A DNA stretch of 64,000 nt from JANXQG01 sp963780045 (GTDB taxonomy: Bacteria > Planctomycetota > Planctomycetia > Pirellulales > Thermoguttaceae). The notes under the pieces are model-generated. The model saw only the letters and a list, made by a program, of their open reading frames with translations, had not been told where the DNA came from and searched no databases. The stretch covers positions 248,001-312,000 of the forward strand of contig CAVZZZ010000005.1 of NCBI GenBank assembly GCA_963780045.1, read 5' to 3'. Shown piece by piece: positions 36,314 to 46,523 of the stretch (within the stretch, counting starts at the first letter, position 1; each line of letters opens with the position of its first letter). The translations under genes were made by a program, and so were the position numbers.

Positions 36314-38380
36314 ATGTTCCAACTCGTCGCCCCGTTCCAGCCCGCCGGAGACCAGCCGCAGGCCATCGCCAAACTCGTCGCGGGAGTGCGCGAGGGAAAG
36401 CAGTCCCAGGTGCTGATGGGCGTGACCGGTTCGGGCAAGACGTTCACGATGGCGAACGTCGTCCAGGCCATTCAGCGGCCTACGCTCGTCATCTCGCACA
36501 ACAAGACCTTGGCCGCGCAGCTCTACTCCGAGTTCAAGGAGTTCTTCCCGCACAACGCGGTCCATTACTTCGTCAGCTACTACGACTATTACCAGCCCGA
36601 AGCGTACATCCCCCAGCGCGACATCTACATCGAGAAAGACTCGTCCATCAACCAGCAGATCGACCGCCTGCGGCTGGCCGCGACGAGCGCCTTGGTCAGC
36701 CGCCCCGACGTGCTTATCGTGGCCAGCGTGTCGAGCATTTACGGGCTCGGCTCCGCGGAGGACTACCGCGCGATGATGATCGGGCTGGCCGTCGGCAAGC
36801 AGGTCGATCGCGACTTCATGCTCGGCAAGCTCGTCGATATCCAGTACGAGCGGAGCGATTTCGAGTTCGCACCGGGCAAGTTCCGCGTCCGCGGCGATTG
36901 CGTGGAAATCTGGCCCAGCTACGAGGAAACGGCCCTCCGCGTCGAGTTCTGGGGCGACGAGGTCGAGCAGCTTTCGCTCATCAATCCCACCAGCGGCGAA
37001 GTGATCGACCGCCGCCGGGAAATCTACCTCTATCCCTGCAAACACTTCGTCATGCCCGAAGAGCGGATCAAGCTGGCGATCGACGATATCAAGCGCGAGC
37101 TGGACGAGCGGCTGGAGCGGCTGCGGCTGGACGGCAAGCTGCTGGAGGCCCATCGCCTAAACGCCCGTACCCGCTTCGACCTGGAGATGATGCAGGAAGT
37201 GGGCTACTGTCCGGGCATCGAAAACTACAGCCGCCCCTTAAGCGGCCGCGCGCCGGGCTCGGCGCCCGACACGCTCTACAGCTTCTTCCCGGACGACTTT
37301 CTGCTGCTGGTCGACGAATCGCACGCCACGGTGCCGCAGATCCGCGGGATGTATTTCGGCAACCATAATCGCAAGGTGACGCTGGTGGAACACGGTTTCC
37401 GCCTGCCCAGCGCGCTGGACAACCGGCCGCTAAAGTTCGAGGAATGGGAGGGCCGCGTCAAGCAAGCGATCTACGTCTCCGCCACTCCCGGGCCTTACGA
37501 GCTGGGCAAGACGGGCGGCGAGGCGGTTCGGCAGGTGATCCGGCCGACGGGCCTCTTGGACCCCCAGATCGAGATCGCCGCCGCGCAGAACCAGGTGCCG
37601 CACCTCTTGGAACAGATTCGCGAGCGGGCCGCGGCGGGCGAGCGGGTGCTGGTCACCACGCTCACGAAGCGCCTCGCCGAGGACCTTTCCGCCTACTTCA
37701 GCAAGCAGAACGTCCGCTGCAAGTGGCTGCACAGCGAGTTGGACGCCTTCGAGCGGGTCGAGCTGCTCCGCGATCTGCGTCGCGGCGATTTTGACGTGCT
37801 TGTGGGAGTGAACCTCTTGCGCGAAGGACTCGACCTGCCCGAAGTCTCGCTCGTGGCGATCCTGGACGCCGACAAGGAGGGCTTCTTGCGGAGCGAGACA
37901 TCGCTGATGCAGACGATCGGCCGCTCGGCGAGAAACGTCAACGCCAAGGTGCTGCTCTACGCCGACAAGGTGACCGATTCGATGCAACGGGCGATCGAAG
38001 AAACCCGCCGCCGCCGCGCGATGCAAGAGGCCTACAACGCCGAGCACGGCATCACGCCGGAAACGATCCGCAAGGCGATCCACGCCGGCATCGAATCGGA
38101 GGCGGCCGCGCACGCGGCGGCGAACGCGGCCGTTGGCCGCGGCGACGACGCCCAGTACATCACCGACGAGTACCTGGCCGAACTGGAAGTGGAAATGCTC
38201 GCCGCGGCCGAGGCGCTGGAATTCGAGCGGGCGGCCGCGATTCGCGATCGCATCCAGCAGATGCGGGAACAGATGGGCAAGCCGGTGGCCGATGCGGCTG
38301 TGGAACATGCCACGCGCGGGCGACGCGGGCGGCAGAAACCCTGGAAGCCGGCCAAGCGGGTGCCAAGGCCGAAACGGTAG
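36314..38380 (+). CDS. uvrB: Excinuclease ABC subunit B
   Basis: The damage-verification helicase of nucleotide excision repair, 688 residues. Walker A GVTGSGKT (36-43), the DNA-clamping beta-hairpin YYDYYQPEAYIP (89-100), LVDESHATVPQ (DEAD-like motif II), DVLVGVNLLREGLDLPEVSL (motif V) and QTIGRSARN (motif VI) are all present. The UvrC-binding UVR motif is near the C-terminus (LEVEMLAAAEALEFERAAAI). A basic tail ends the protein. The frame is intact over 2 kb. The ATG at 36314 gives the conserved N-terminus MFQLVAPFQPAGDQ. Confidence 0.97.
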   Translation: MFQLVAPFQPAGDQPQAIAKLVAGVREGKQSQVLMGVTGSGKTFTMANVVQAIQRPTLVISHNKTLAAQLYSEFKEFFPHNAVHYFVSYYDYYQPEAYIPQRDIYIEKDSSINQQIDRLRLAATSALVSRPDVLIVASVSSIYGLGSAEDYRAMMIGLAVGKQVDRDFMLGKLVDIQYERSDFEFAPGKFRVRGDCVEIWPSYEETALRVEFWGDEVEQLSLINPTSGEVIDRRREIYLYPCKHFVMPEERIKLAIDDIKRELDERLERLRLDGKLLEAHRLNARTRFDLEMMQEVGYCPGIENYSRPLSGRAPGSAPDTLYSFFPDDFLLLVDESHATVPQIRGMYFGNHNRKVTLVEHGFRLPSALDNRPLKFEEWEGRVKQAIYVSATPGPYELGKTGGEAVRQVIRPTGLLDPQIEIAAAQNQVPHLLEQIRERAAAGERVLVTTLTKRLAEDLSAYFSKQNVRCKWLHSELDAFERVELLRDLRRGDFDVLVGVNLLREGLDLPEVSLVAILDADKEGFLRSETSLMQTIGRSARNVNAKVLLYADKVTDSMQRAIEETRRRRAMQEAYNAEHGITPETIRKAIHAGIESEAAAHAAANAAVGRGDDAQYITDEYLAELEVEMLAAAEALEFERAAAIRDRIQQMREQMGKPVADAAVEHATRGRRGRQKPWKPAKRVPRPKR

Positions 38381-38567
38381 GCGGGGTGATTCCCGATATC
38401 ACGATCTTAAATCTCGAATTTCAAAATTGAGATCTGAGATTTGAGATTACGTGAGCCGGTGGCGCGAAAAAGAAAAGGCAGGCCGTTCGCCATGAACGGC
38501 CTGTCTTTGGAATACTTTGCCAGAACGGAGCGGAGCTGACGGCGTTACACAGCCCGCCGGAAGCGAA

Positions 38568-38732
38568 TTAGTGCGTGCCCGAGGGGGCGGCGCCGGTAGT
38601 AGTATGCGTCATGCTGTTGGTGCCGCTTGGGCTAGCGGACGTGGTGCCGGTCGTCTTCTTCGGCGTCTCCTCGCCGCAACCAACCATCAAACCAAAGCCC
38701 AACAACGCGACCAACGTGAGAATCTTCTTCAT
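38568..38732 (-). CDS. Small lipoprotein, 54 residues
   Basis: MKKILTLVALLGFGLMVGCG is a classical lipoprotein signal with lipobox LMVGC; the mature part is short, threonine- and serine-rich (TPKKTTGTTSASPSG) and ends at TAA. GAGGTGG lies a few bases upstream of the ATG. It is probably anchored to a membrane as a small structural lipoprotein. It converges with uvrB. The remaining bases of 38381-38567 hold A/T-rich direct-repeat words only. Confidence 0.8.
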   Translation of the reverse strand: MKKILTLVALLGFGLMVGCGEETPKKTTGTTSASPSGTNSMTHTTTGAAPSGTH

Positions 38733-38867
38733 TTTTCCACCTCGTGTATAAAAGACATGTCTGATTTCGCCGGAACCATTCCGCCGTTATCTACTAAGAT
38801 ACCTCCCGCTGGGCATTTATTCCCCGAGAAGTTAGAATTTCTCGGGAATTCCGCCAAGGTAGCGAAC

Positions 38868-38939
38868 CACGCTCCGCGTGCCGTCCGCCTAAACGGCATG
38901 TCCGGCACCCTCGTTCGGGCGGACGGCACGCGGAGCGTG
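38868..38939. repeat. Perfect 22-bp inverted repeat
   Basis: Arms CACGCTCCGCGTGCCG... (38868-38889) and its exact complement (38918-38939) surround a 28-base loop. A smaller hairpin CCCGAGAA/TTCTCGGG lies just upstream (38823-38846). It is in the gap between the lipoprotein and the sigma-factor gene. Confidence 0.85.
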
Positions 38940-39017
38940 CCTGCTGCCTCAGCTTTTTTCCATCTTTGGCGGGAATAAAGTCCGCAAAACACCTCTCTAA
39001 CTATATAGAGCCACCAA

Positions 39018-39539
39018 ATGGCCCAGGACCGCGACAAATCGAGCATCCAGAGCCTGGTGGACGAGCATTTGGCGGCGGTTTATCGCTACGCCTACCGTTT
39101 GACCGGCAAGGTGCAAGATGCGGAGGACTTGACCCAACAGGTTTTCCTCTTGGCGCAGCAGCGACTGGACCAGTTGCGCCAGGCGGAGCGGGCGAGGGGC
39201 TGGCTTTTCGCCATTTTGCGGAACGCGTTCCTCAAAACGGCCCAGCGGACCCAGCCCGTCCCCGCGGCGAGCCTCGGACTGAACCTGGACAACTTCCCGG
39301 CGGCGGATGAAAACGGCGCTGCGGTGGACGGCCAAAAGTTGCAGGCCGCGATTGACGAACTGCCGGCGGAGTTTCGGCTCGTGGTGCTGATGTTTTACTT
39401 CGAGGATTGTTCGTATCGCGAGATTGCCGAGAAATTGGAATTGCCGATCGGGACCGTCATGAGCCGTTTGGCACGGGCGAAGCGGCACTTGCGGGCGAAA
39501 CTGTGGGAGGCCGACGGCCGGCCAGTCGAGGCACGATGA
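39018..39539 (+). CDS. ECF-type RNA polymerase sigma factor
   Basis: 173 residues with region 2 (LVDEHLAAVYRYAYRLTG, DAEDLTQQVFLLA) and region 4 (ELPAEFRLVVLMFYFEDCSY, REIAEKLELPIGTVMSRLAR as helix-turn-helix). There is no C-terminal extension, so it is a plain group 4 sigma factor. A membrane protein gene follows about 100 bases downstream and may be its anti-sigma factor. Its target promoter cannot be inferred. Confidence 0.93.
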   Translation: MAQDRDKSSIQSLVDEHLAAVYRYAYRLTGKVQDAEDLTQQVFLLAQQRLDQLRQAERARGWLFAILRNAFLKTAQRTQPVPAASLGLNLDNFPAADENGAAVDGQKLQAAIDELPAEFRLVVLMFYFEDCSYREIAEKLELPIGTVMSRLARAKRHLRAKLWEADGRPVEAR

Positions 39540-39643
39540 GCGGATTTGATTGACGCATTTTTCACGTGGACTTCAAACTGCATCCTGGTGTAGATTGAAA
39601 GCCGACGGGCTCGGACGTCCGCCGTAAGGCAAAGGGACATTCA

Positions 39644-40453
39644 ATGGACAACGCGGCGCATCTCAGGCACGAGATTCTCGAAGCGATCGAATGCTGCCGC
39701 GCCCACAGCGGCGACTTGAACGATCCGCAATTTGCCGAACTGGCCGCGTCGCTTGCCGAGGATCCCGAGCTGCGCGTTCATTTTGAGCGCGTGCAAAAAG
39801 CAGATGCCGCAATCAAGGCCGCGATGGCCGACGGGCCGCTTCCCGCCGATCTTGCCGCACACGTTCTGCACAGGCTTGCCGATGCGGCGGCCGCAAAGCC
39901 AATCGAACCGGTTCCAGCCGCGGCCGGTTCTCCATTACCCCGCCCGACGGCCGCGCCGCGGCTTTTTTCCCGCCGCCGAGTGGTCTCCGCCCTTGCCGCT
40001 TTGGCCGCGTCGGCGGCCGTGTTCGCCGTTGTTTTGTTCCGTCAACAGCCGGCTCCCATTGCGAAAGATGACGTGCTGGCAAACTCGCGGGAATTCTTCG
40101 AACGCGACGTTGCCGCGCCGGGCCAATTGGTTTCCGAGGTCGCGCCGCCGGCCGGATTTCCCTACAGCCGCGACTTGCGCCAGGGGCCCACGATCCGCTG
40201 GCGGCGCGTGGGCAAGTTCCTTGGCGACGAAGCGGTGGCTTACGATCTGCCCGCGGACGGAGGAAGAGCCACGCTCTATGTTGTTCGCAGAAGCGCGGCC
40301 GACTTGCCTTCGTCTCCGCCCGGCAGACCGGACCTCAGCACGGCGGGAGTATCTGTTGCCGCGTGGAATTCTGGCGGCTTGGTCTATGTACTCGTATTGT
40401 CGGGCGAGGAGCATAGCTACGACAACTACCTCGATCGCGGGCCGCTGACGTAG
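39644..40453 (+). CDS. Putative anti-sigma or sigma-linked membrane protein
   Basis: 269 residues. The cytoplasmic N-terminal ~100 residues contain CCRAH and LAEDPELRVHFERVQ, typical of planctomycete proteins following ECF sigma genes. One membrane helix (VVSALAALAASAAVFAVVLF) comes next, then a ~140-residue outside domain. A complete zinc HxxxCxxC anti-sigma motif is absent. Its place right after the sigma gene suggests regulation of it. Alternative: an unrelated signal-anchored protein. Confidence 0.65.
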   Translation: MDNAAHLRHEILEAIECCRAHSGDLNDPQFAELAASLAEDPELRVHFERVQKADAAIKAAMADGPLPADLAAHVLHRLADAAAAKPIEPVPAAAGSPLPRPTAAPRLFSRRRVVSALAALAASAAVFAVVLFRQQPAPIAKDDVLANSREFFERDVAAPGQLVSEVAPPAGFPYSRDLRQGPTIRWRRVGKFLGDEAVAYDLPADGGRATLYVVRRSAADLPSSPPGRPDLSTAGVSVAAWNSGGLVYVLVLSGEEHSYDNYLDRGPLT

Positions 40454-40553
40454 GTCCTTTCTGCCGGAAGGGACTGAAACGATAGGCAGTGCTGGAAGAC
40501 GTTGATGCCTCCTGTTGCATCATGCCGCAATTGTCCCTCTCGGCAAGAGGGAC

Positions 40554-41270
40554 CTACTTGTACCCCGGCCAGCGGACCTGCTCTTCCCAAACCGGCTTCT
40601 CGCCGCGGAAGAACCAGACATAGAGCGTGCCCGGCGCGGCGAATTCGTCGCGGGGCATGTCGAGCAATAGCGTCTTCTTGTCGACCGCCCAGGTGTCCAA
40701 CTGCAAATAGGCCGCCGAGGGATAGTCGGACTTCTTGGGTTCTTCGCGAGCGACCTGGACGTGGACTCCCTGGAAGCCGAGGCTGTTCCGCCGACCGATC
40801 ATCGTATAGACGAGTTTGTCCTTGGTGAAACTGTGCGTCTTGCCGTCGCCGTCGGAGTGGTCCAGGCAATCGAAGAAGTCTTCCTGGACTTTGCCCTTGA
40901 GGCGCTCGTGAAAGTAGATAGGAGCGATCTTGTCGCCCTTGGTATCCGTGGCGGGCACGAACCGCACTTCAACCGAGGAATCGGGAAAGAGCGACCAGAG
41001 GAAATGGATCGTAAGCGTTTTCATTCCGCCCGCTTCGGCAGTGACGGCAATGGAGGTCGGGCCGACGAGGGTCTTCCTCTGCGGAATCGTCTCCGGCTGA
41101 GCAGCCGGATTGGATTCGCCGGCCGTGTCCGCCGCGGCGCTAGCAGGGGTTGAATCCCCGCTTTTGGGAGCGTTGGCCGCCGCGGACTTGGAGGTGGGAT
41201 CGGCGGCCGCGGCCCAAAAAGGAACAAGCAAAAAACAGCACAATAGCGGGAATAACGCGAGTACTCTCAT
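40554..41270 (-). CDS. Secreted hypothetical protein
   Basis: 238 residues with a signal peptide (VLALFPLLCCFLLVPFWAAA). A low-complexity Ala/Ser/Pro linker follows, then a beta-rich domain with KTLTIHFLWSLFPDSSVEV and LGFQGVHVQVAREEP. No catalytic motif is recognised. It is convergent with the anti-sigma-like gene and divergent from rpmB. Intact frame. Confidence 0.7.
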   Translation of the reverse strand: MRVLALFPLLCCFLLVPFWAAAADPTSKSAAANAPKSGDSTPASAAADTAGESNPAAQPETIPQRKTLVGPTSIAVTAEAGGMKTLTIHFLWSLFPDSSVEVRFVPATDTKGDKIAPIYFHERLKGKVQEDFFDCLDHSDGDGKTHSFTKDKLVYTMIGRRNSLGFQGVHVQVAREEPKKSDYPSAAYLQLDTWAVDKKTLLLDMPRDEFAAPGTLYVWFFRGEKPVWEEQVRWPGYK

Positions 41271-41370
41271 ACGACTTATTGTAACTTCGTCCCCCTTGCC
41301 AAGCGACCGAAAGGGACGGTAAAATGGCGGTTCTATAGGTTAACAGCTACAAGCTCGAGGGAGAGTTCGG

Positions 41371-41646
41371 ATGGCACAATCGTGTGAAGTATGCGGTCGC
41401 AAGCCGGTCACCGGCAACCAGGTCACCACGCGCGGCAAGGCAAAATACCTCGGCGGGGTGGGAACCAAGATCACCGGTATTTCCCGCCGCACGTTCCGTC
41501 CGAACTTGCAGACGGTCCACGTGACGACGCCCAACGGCACGAACCGCACCGTGCGCGTATGTACGCGGTGTATTCGCAGCGGCGCCGTGCGGAAGCGCGT
41601 CCGTGCGGTGCCATTCCGCCTGCCGAAGGCAGCCAAGAGCACCTGA
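41371..41646 (+). CDS. rpmB: Ribosomal protein L28
   Basis: A 91-residue large-subunit protein. Zinc-type cysteine pairs CEVC (5-8) and CTRC (64-67) are both kept. Family motifs include SRRTFRPNLQTV. GAGGGAGAG precedes the ATG. It precedes gatC by one base, an arrangement that suggests one transcript for L28 and the amidotransferase. Confidence 0.96.
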   Translation: MAQSCEVCGRKPVTGNQVTTRGKAKYLGGVGTKITGISRRTFRPNLQTVHVTTPNGTNRTVRVCTRCIRSGAVRKRVRAVPFRLPKAAKST

Positions 41647-41647
41647 A

Positions 41648-41932
41648 ATGCCGCTGACCCGTGCCGAAGTCGAAAAGATCGCCCTGCTCAGCCGGCTGCT
41701 GTTGTCGGAGGATGAACTTGAGCGAATGACGTCCCAGTTGGGCGGCATCCTGGGCTACGTTGACTTGTTGGGCGAGGTCGATACAACGGGCGTCGAGCCG
41801 ATGGCCCATGCTCGCGACTTGGCCAATGTCTTTCGCGACGACGCCGTGCGCACGAGTCTCGATCGCGAACAGGCGCTAGTCAACGCGCCGCATCGTGACG
41901 CGGAATGTTATCTGGTTCCCGCCGTGCTGTAG
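41648..41932 (+). CDS. gatC: Glu-tRNA(Gln)/Asp-tRNA(Asn) amidotransferase subunit C
   Basis: A 94-residue subunit that wraps GatA and GatB. The family pattern RAEVEKIALLSRLLLSEDEL, LGYVDLLGEVDTTGVEPMAH and a C-terminal FRDDAV is complete. The start at 41648 matches the family N-terminus and follows the rpmB stop directly. The 107-base gap to gatA is filled with a perfect 32-bp inverted repeat. Confidence 0.95.
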   Translation: MPLTRAEVEKIALLSRLLLSEDELERMTSQLGGILGYVDLLGEVDTTGVEPMAHARDLANVFRDDAVRTSLDREQALVNAPHRDAECYLVPAVL

Positions 41933-41940
41933 GTCTGAAG

Positions 41941-42019
41941 GGTGGCACGTCCCTGAGCTTGCGAAGGGCGTGCTGGACCGCGAAAGCCACGCCCTTCGCA
42001 AGCTCAGGGACGTGCCACC
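41941..42019. repeat. Perfect 32-bp inverted repeat between gatC and gatA
   Basis: The arms at 41941-41972 and 41988-42019 (start GGTGGCACGTCCCTGAGC, end GCTCAGGGACGTGCCACC) are exact complements around a 15-base loop. It sits inside the gat operon, so a transcript would carry a very stable hairpin 20 bases before the gatA start. No T-run follows, so it is not a standard terminator. Confidence 0.95.
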
Positions 42020-42039
42020 CTCGATTGCGAATTCTCCGA

Positions 42040-43581
<1,542 letters not shown>

Positions 43582-43668
43582 GTGCCAACTCCTGGTTGCC
43601 GGCGTATGGACAGGGCATACTGCGCGGAGATAATATGAATTGGATGGCATTATTCGAGGAGATCAGCT

Positions 43669-44103
43669 ATGGAGATCGCGGTGATGGGACGTGTGACTGT
43701 TGTGGCCCGGATTTCAAACTTCCAGGACGCCTATCAAGTCGAAAAAGGTCTGCTGCAACGCGAGAAGGTGCGGAGCATCGAGGTCCCTGACGCTCTCGTT
43801 GATACCGGCGCCATGTTGCTTTCGCTGCCGAATCGGCTGATTCGCGAACTCGACCTGACGCGCCAGCGATCGCGCACGGCGCGGACCGCCGCGGGTGTAG
43901 TTTCTCTCAACATCTTTGAGCCAGTTGTCCTCACGGTCCAGGGCCGCGACTGCGTTGTTGAGGTGGCCGAATTGCCCGACGACTGCCCCGTATTGATCGG
44001 CCAGGTGCCGCTGGAACTCCTCGATTTCGTGGTCGATCCGGCGGGTCGCCGTTTGATCGGCAACCCGGAACATGGCGGCGAACACATGATGGACATGTTT
44101 TGA
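43669..44103 (+). CDS. Clan AA retropepsin-like aspartic protease
   Basis: A 144-residue single-domain protein. VDTGAMLLSLPNRLI holds the catalytic Asp-Thr-Gly, and CPVLIGQVPLELLDFVVD matches the family's psi-loop and final helix, with ILG changed to LIG. Single-domain clan AA proteases act as dimers. Planctomycetes often carry them as orphan genes of unknown target. It lies between gatA and gatB, five bases before gatB, so it is probably cotranscribed. MGRVTVVARISNF at 43684 is a possible shorter start. Confidence 0.8.
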   Translation: MEIAVMGRVTVVARISNFQDAYQVEKGLLQREKVRSIEVPDALVDTGAMLLSLPNRLIRELDLTRQRSRTARTAAGVVSLNIFEPVVLTVQGRDCVVEVAELPDDCPVLIGQVPLELLDFVVDPAGRRLIGNPEHGGEHMMDMF

Positions 44104-44108
44104 CCGCC

Positions 44109-45845
44109 ATGACCCAGCTCTACACTATCGTTATCGGCCTGGAAGTCCACGTGCAATTGCTCACCGCGAGCAAGCTCTTCTGCGGGTGCAACACGCGGTT
44201 CGGCGCACCGCCCAACACGCAGACCTGCCCGGTGTGCATCGGGATGCCGGGTGTGTTGCCGGTTATGAACCGCCGCGCGGTCGAGCTTTCCGTTAAGGCT
44301 GCCTTGGCATTGAATTGCCAAATCGCCCGCTTCACCAAGTGGGACCGCAAGAACTATTACTATCCCGATTTGCCCAAGGGCTATCAGACCAGCCAGTACG
44401 ACCTGCCGCTTAGCTACGATGGTTGGCTGGAAATCCCCGTTGAGAGCGGTAAAGGGGACAGTCCCGTTTACGCCGCCCCGCTGCGCGAGGACCCCGCGAA
44501 AACCGGGACAGTCCCCACCAAACGGATCGGCATCATCCGCGCCCATCTGGAGGAAGACGCCGGCAAGAGCATGCACGACGAGGCGGCCGGCAAGGCCGAC
44601 AGCCGCATCGACCTCAATCGCGCGGGCACGCCGCTTTTGGAAATCGTCAGCCAGCCCGATCTCCGCTCGGCAGCCGAGGCCAAGGCGTATCTCGAGGAGA
44701 TGAAGCTTCTGCTGACGTACTTGGGCGTATCCGATTGCAACATGCAGGAGGGCAGCCTGCGCGTCGATGCCAACATCAATCTGCACATCGACGCGCCGAC
44801 CGGCCGCATCGCCACGCCGATCATTGCCACTCCAATAGTCGAAGTGAAAAACATGAATAGCTTCCGGGCCGTCGAGCGAGCACTGGTTTACGAGGCCCAG
44901 CGGCAATATGAAATCTGGCAGGAGACTGGCAAGCAATTGGGAGAAGTTCCCAAATCGACCCGTGGCTGGGATGAAACGACGCAGACCACTTATTTGCAGC
45001 GCGAGAAAGAAGAATCGAGCGACTACCGGTATTTTCCCGAGCCGGATCTTGTGCCCGTTACCACGACGGAGGCCGAGATCGACCGCGTTCGGGCAAGTCT
45101 TGGCGAGCTGCCCGCCGCCTTGCGCAGCCGCCTGGAAACGAGCTACGGCATCACGCCCTACGACAGCGACGTGCTGGTGAACCAGGGCCGGGCGCTGGTC
45201 GACTACTACGTCGAAACGGCCGATCTTTTGGGCGACGGCAAGCTGGCAAGCAATTGGGTGCAACAGGACGTGTTGCGGACGCTCAACGAGCGGCAGACCG
45301 CGATCGAGCAGTTTCCCATCCGCTCCAAGCAGCTTGCGGAGCTTATCGACACCGTCCGCAAAGGCCAGCTCACCACCAGCCGCGCGCGCGAGGTCTTCGC
45401 CGAAATGCTCTCCGGCGGCAAATCACTTGCCGAAACGATGGCCGCGATGGGCATTGGATCAGTAGGAGAATCCCAACTGGACGCATTGTGCCTCCACGCA
45501 ATTGCCAGCAACAGGAAGATCGAAGATGAAGTAAAAGCTGGCAAGACGAAAGGGGTTGCAGCACTGATCGGCGTTGCCAAGAAAAAGAATCGCAACGTTG
45601 ACCCAAATGAGGTTCGTGAACGTTGCTTGAAGCTGATTCCCCTGCTTGTCCATATCGGCCGCGACACCCTCAACGACGCTTTGCTGGGCCACGGCTTCGG
45701 TGCTGGGGGCGTGCTCGATCTTCTACGAAACCAGCTTGGGCAAGGTTTTCGTGTAATCGTCGACGAGGCAGACGGGTCCGGTTCGTTATTGGCGTATAAT
45801 GAAGAAGCTCAAAGGTTTGAAACGACGCCGCTCGCACACGATTGA
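44109..45845 (+). CDS. gatB: Glu-tRNA(Gln)/Asp-tRNA(Asn) amidotransferase subunit B with insertion and C-terminal extension
   Basis: The kinase/tRNA-binding subunit. IGLEVHVQLLTASKLFCGC, PVCIGMPGVLPVMN and TKWDRKNYYYPDLPKGYQ are standard, with zinc cysteines C25, C27, C40 and C43. The tail domain (GESQLDALCLHAIASN) follows. It is 578 residues against the usual ~480-500. One insert of about 25 residues (112-138, ESGKGDSPVYAAPLREDPAK...) is bounded by two GGGACAGTCCC palindromes. The last ~65 residues (LVHIGRDTLNDALLGHGFGA onward) have no counterpart in GatB as I know it. The frame is intact, and the core catalytic region is undamaged. Confidence 0.92.
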   Translation: MTQLYTIVIGLEVHVQLLTASKLFCGCNTRFGAPPNTQTCPVCIGMPGVLPVMNRRAVELSVKAALALNCQIARFTKWDRKNYYYPDLPKGYQTSQYDLPLSYDGWLEIPVESGKGDSPVYAAPLREDPAKTGTVPTKRIGIIRAHLEEDAGKSMHDEAAGKADSRIDLNRAGTPLLEIVSQPDLRSAAEAKAYLEEMKLLLTYLGVSDCNMQEGSLRVDANINLHIDAPTGRIATPIIATPIVEVKNMNSFRAVERALVYEAQRQYEIWQETGKQLGEVPKSTRGWDETTQTTYLQREKEESSDYRYFPEPDLVPVTTTEAEIDRVRASLGELPAALRSRLETSYGITPYDSDVLVNQGRALVDYYVETADLLGDGKLASNWVQQDVLRTLNERQTAIEQFPIRSKQLAELIDTVRKGQLTTSRAREVFAEMLSGGKSLAETMAAMGIGSVGESQLDALCLHAIASNRKIEDEVKAGKTKGVAALIGVAKKKNRNVDPNEVRERCLKLIPLLVHIGRDTLNDALLGHGFGAGGVLDLLRNQLGQGFRVIVDEADGSGSLLAYNEEAQRFETTPLAHD

Positions 45846-45891
45846 GGAAGGGGCTTTCGAATCAATGCGTTATCGAGAATAAAGGATTTCA

Positions 45892-46131
45892 ATGAAGTTC
45901 TACTCTTTCCAAATCGTAATCGAAAAGGAGCCGGAAGACGCAGGCTATTATGCCTACAGTCCGACTTTGCCGGGCTGCTTTAGTAACGGTGTGACCATTG
46001 AGGAAACCAAGCTCAACATGCGCGAGGCAGTCCAGCAGCACGTCGCGTCACTCCTGAGCCATAACGATCCTATTCCGCAAGACAACAACTTGGTCCACGT
46101 CGAGGAACTGACCGTCGGGGTGCCCGAATGA
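45892..46131 (+). CDS. hicB: HicB-family antitoxin
   Basis: 79 residues of the HicB RNase-H-like fold: YYAYSPTLPGCFSNGVTIEE and REAVQQHVASLL. No DNA-binding extension is visible. It overlaps the toxin-like gene hicA by four bases (ATGA). Antitoxin-first order occurs in many hicBA loci. It follows gatB by 46 bases. Confidence 0.85.
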   Translation: MKFYSFQIVIEKEPEDAGYYAYSPTLPGCFSNGVTIEETKLNMREAVQQHVASLLSHNDPIPQDNNLVHVEELTVGVPE

Positions 46132-46353
46132 GCCGGATGCCGCAGGTTACCGCTGCGGAGATGGTGACGTTTCTCAAACGACAGGGCTTTGTCGAGGATC
46201 GTCAGACCGGTAGCCACCTGACGCTGCGCCACGAGGAACGTCGCGTGTCTGTAACGATTCCCATGCATTCGTTGCGATCTCGGGCGCGGACTTGCCATTC
46301 GAATTCTTCGTGATGCCGGTTTCACGGTTGATGACTTCATTCGTCTAAGGTGA
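46128..46353 (+). CDS. hicA: HicA-family mRNA interferase toxin (one frameshift)
   Basis: A double-stranded-RNA-binding-like fold: AAEMVTFLKRQGFVEDRQTG, SHLTLRHEE with the catalytic histidine in GSH. After VTIPMHS the frame changes near 46272 to DLGRGLAIRILRDAGFTVDD, FIRLR, ending at TGA 46351-46353. The corrected product is about 75 residues, standard for HicA. If the break is real the toxin would lose its last helix. Confidence 0.8.
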
Positions 46354-46390
46354 CAGCGGTTCGCTACTATTAACGACACGTCGTGCCCAT

Positions 46391-46523
46391 CGGTACTTGA
46401 ATTATACTTCCATCCACTGGATACTACCGATTCTGAATTGAACGCTCAGCGCTCTGTTACCCATGCCAAAACGCATCCTCGTCCTTTCGGCTTCCGTGGG
46501 CGCCGGCCATCTCCGCGCGGCCG
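46391..46523 (+). repeat. Segment duplicated at 53011-53143 (intact copy)
   Basis: These 133 bases cover the region just upstream of the glycosyltransferase gene and its first ~20 codons. They align without gaps to 53011-53143, sharing CCACTGGATACTACCGATT and the coding words for ILVLSAS. Identity by eye is roughly three quarters. This copy leads into the intact gene. Confidence 0.7.

Noticed and set aside
38381..38470. A/T-rich repeats after uvrB as a terminator
   Set aside because: The AATCTCGAATTT and GAGATCTGAGAT words are imperfect direct and inverted repeats without a GC stem and T-run.
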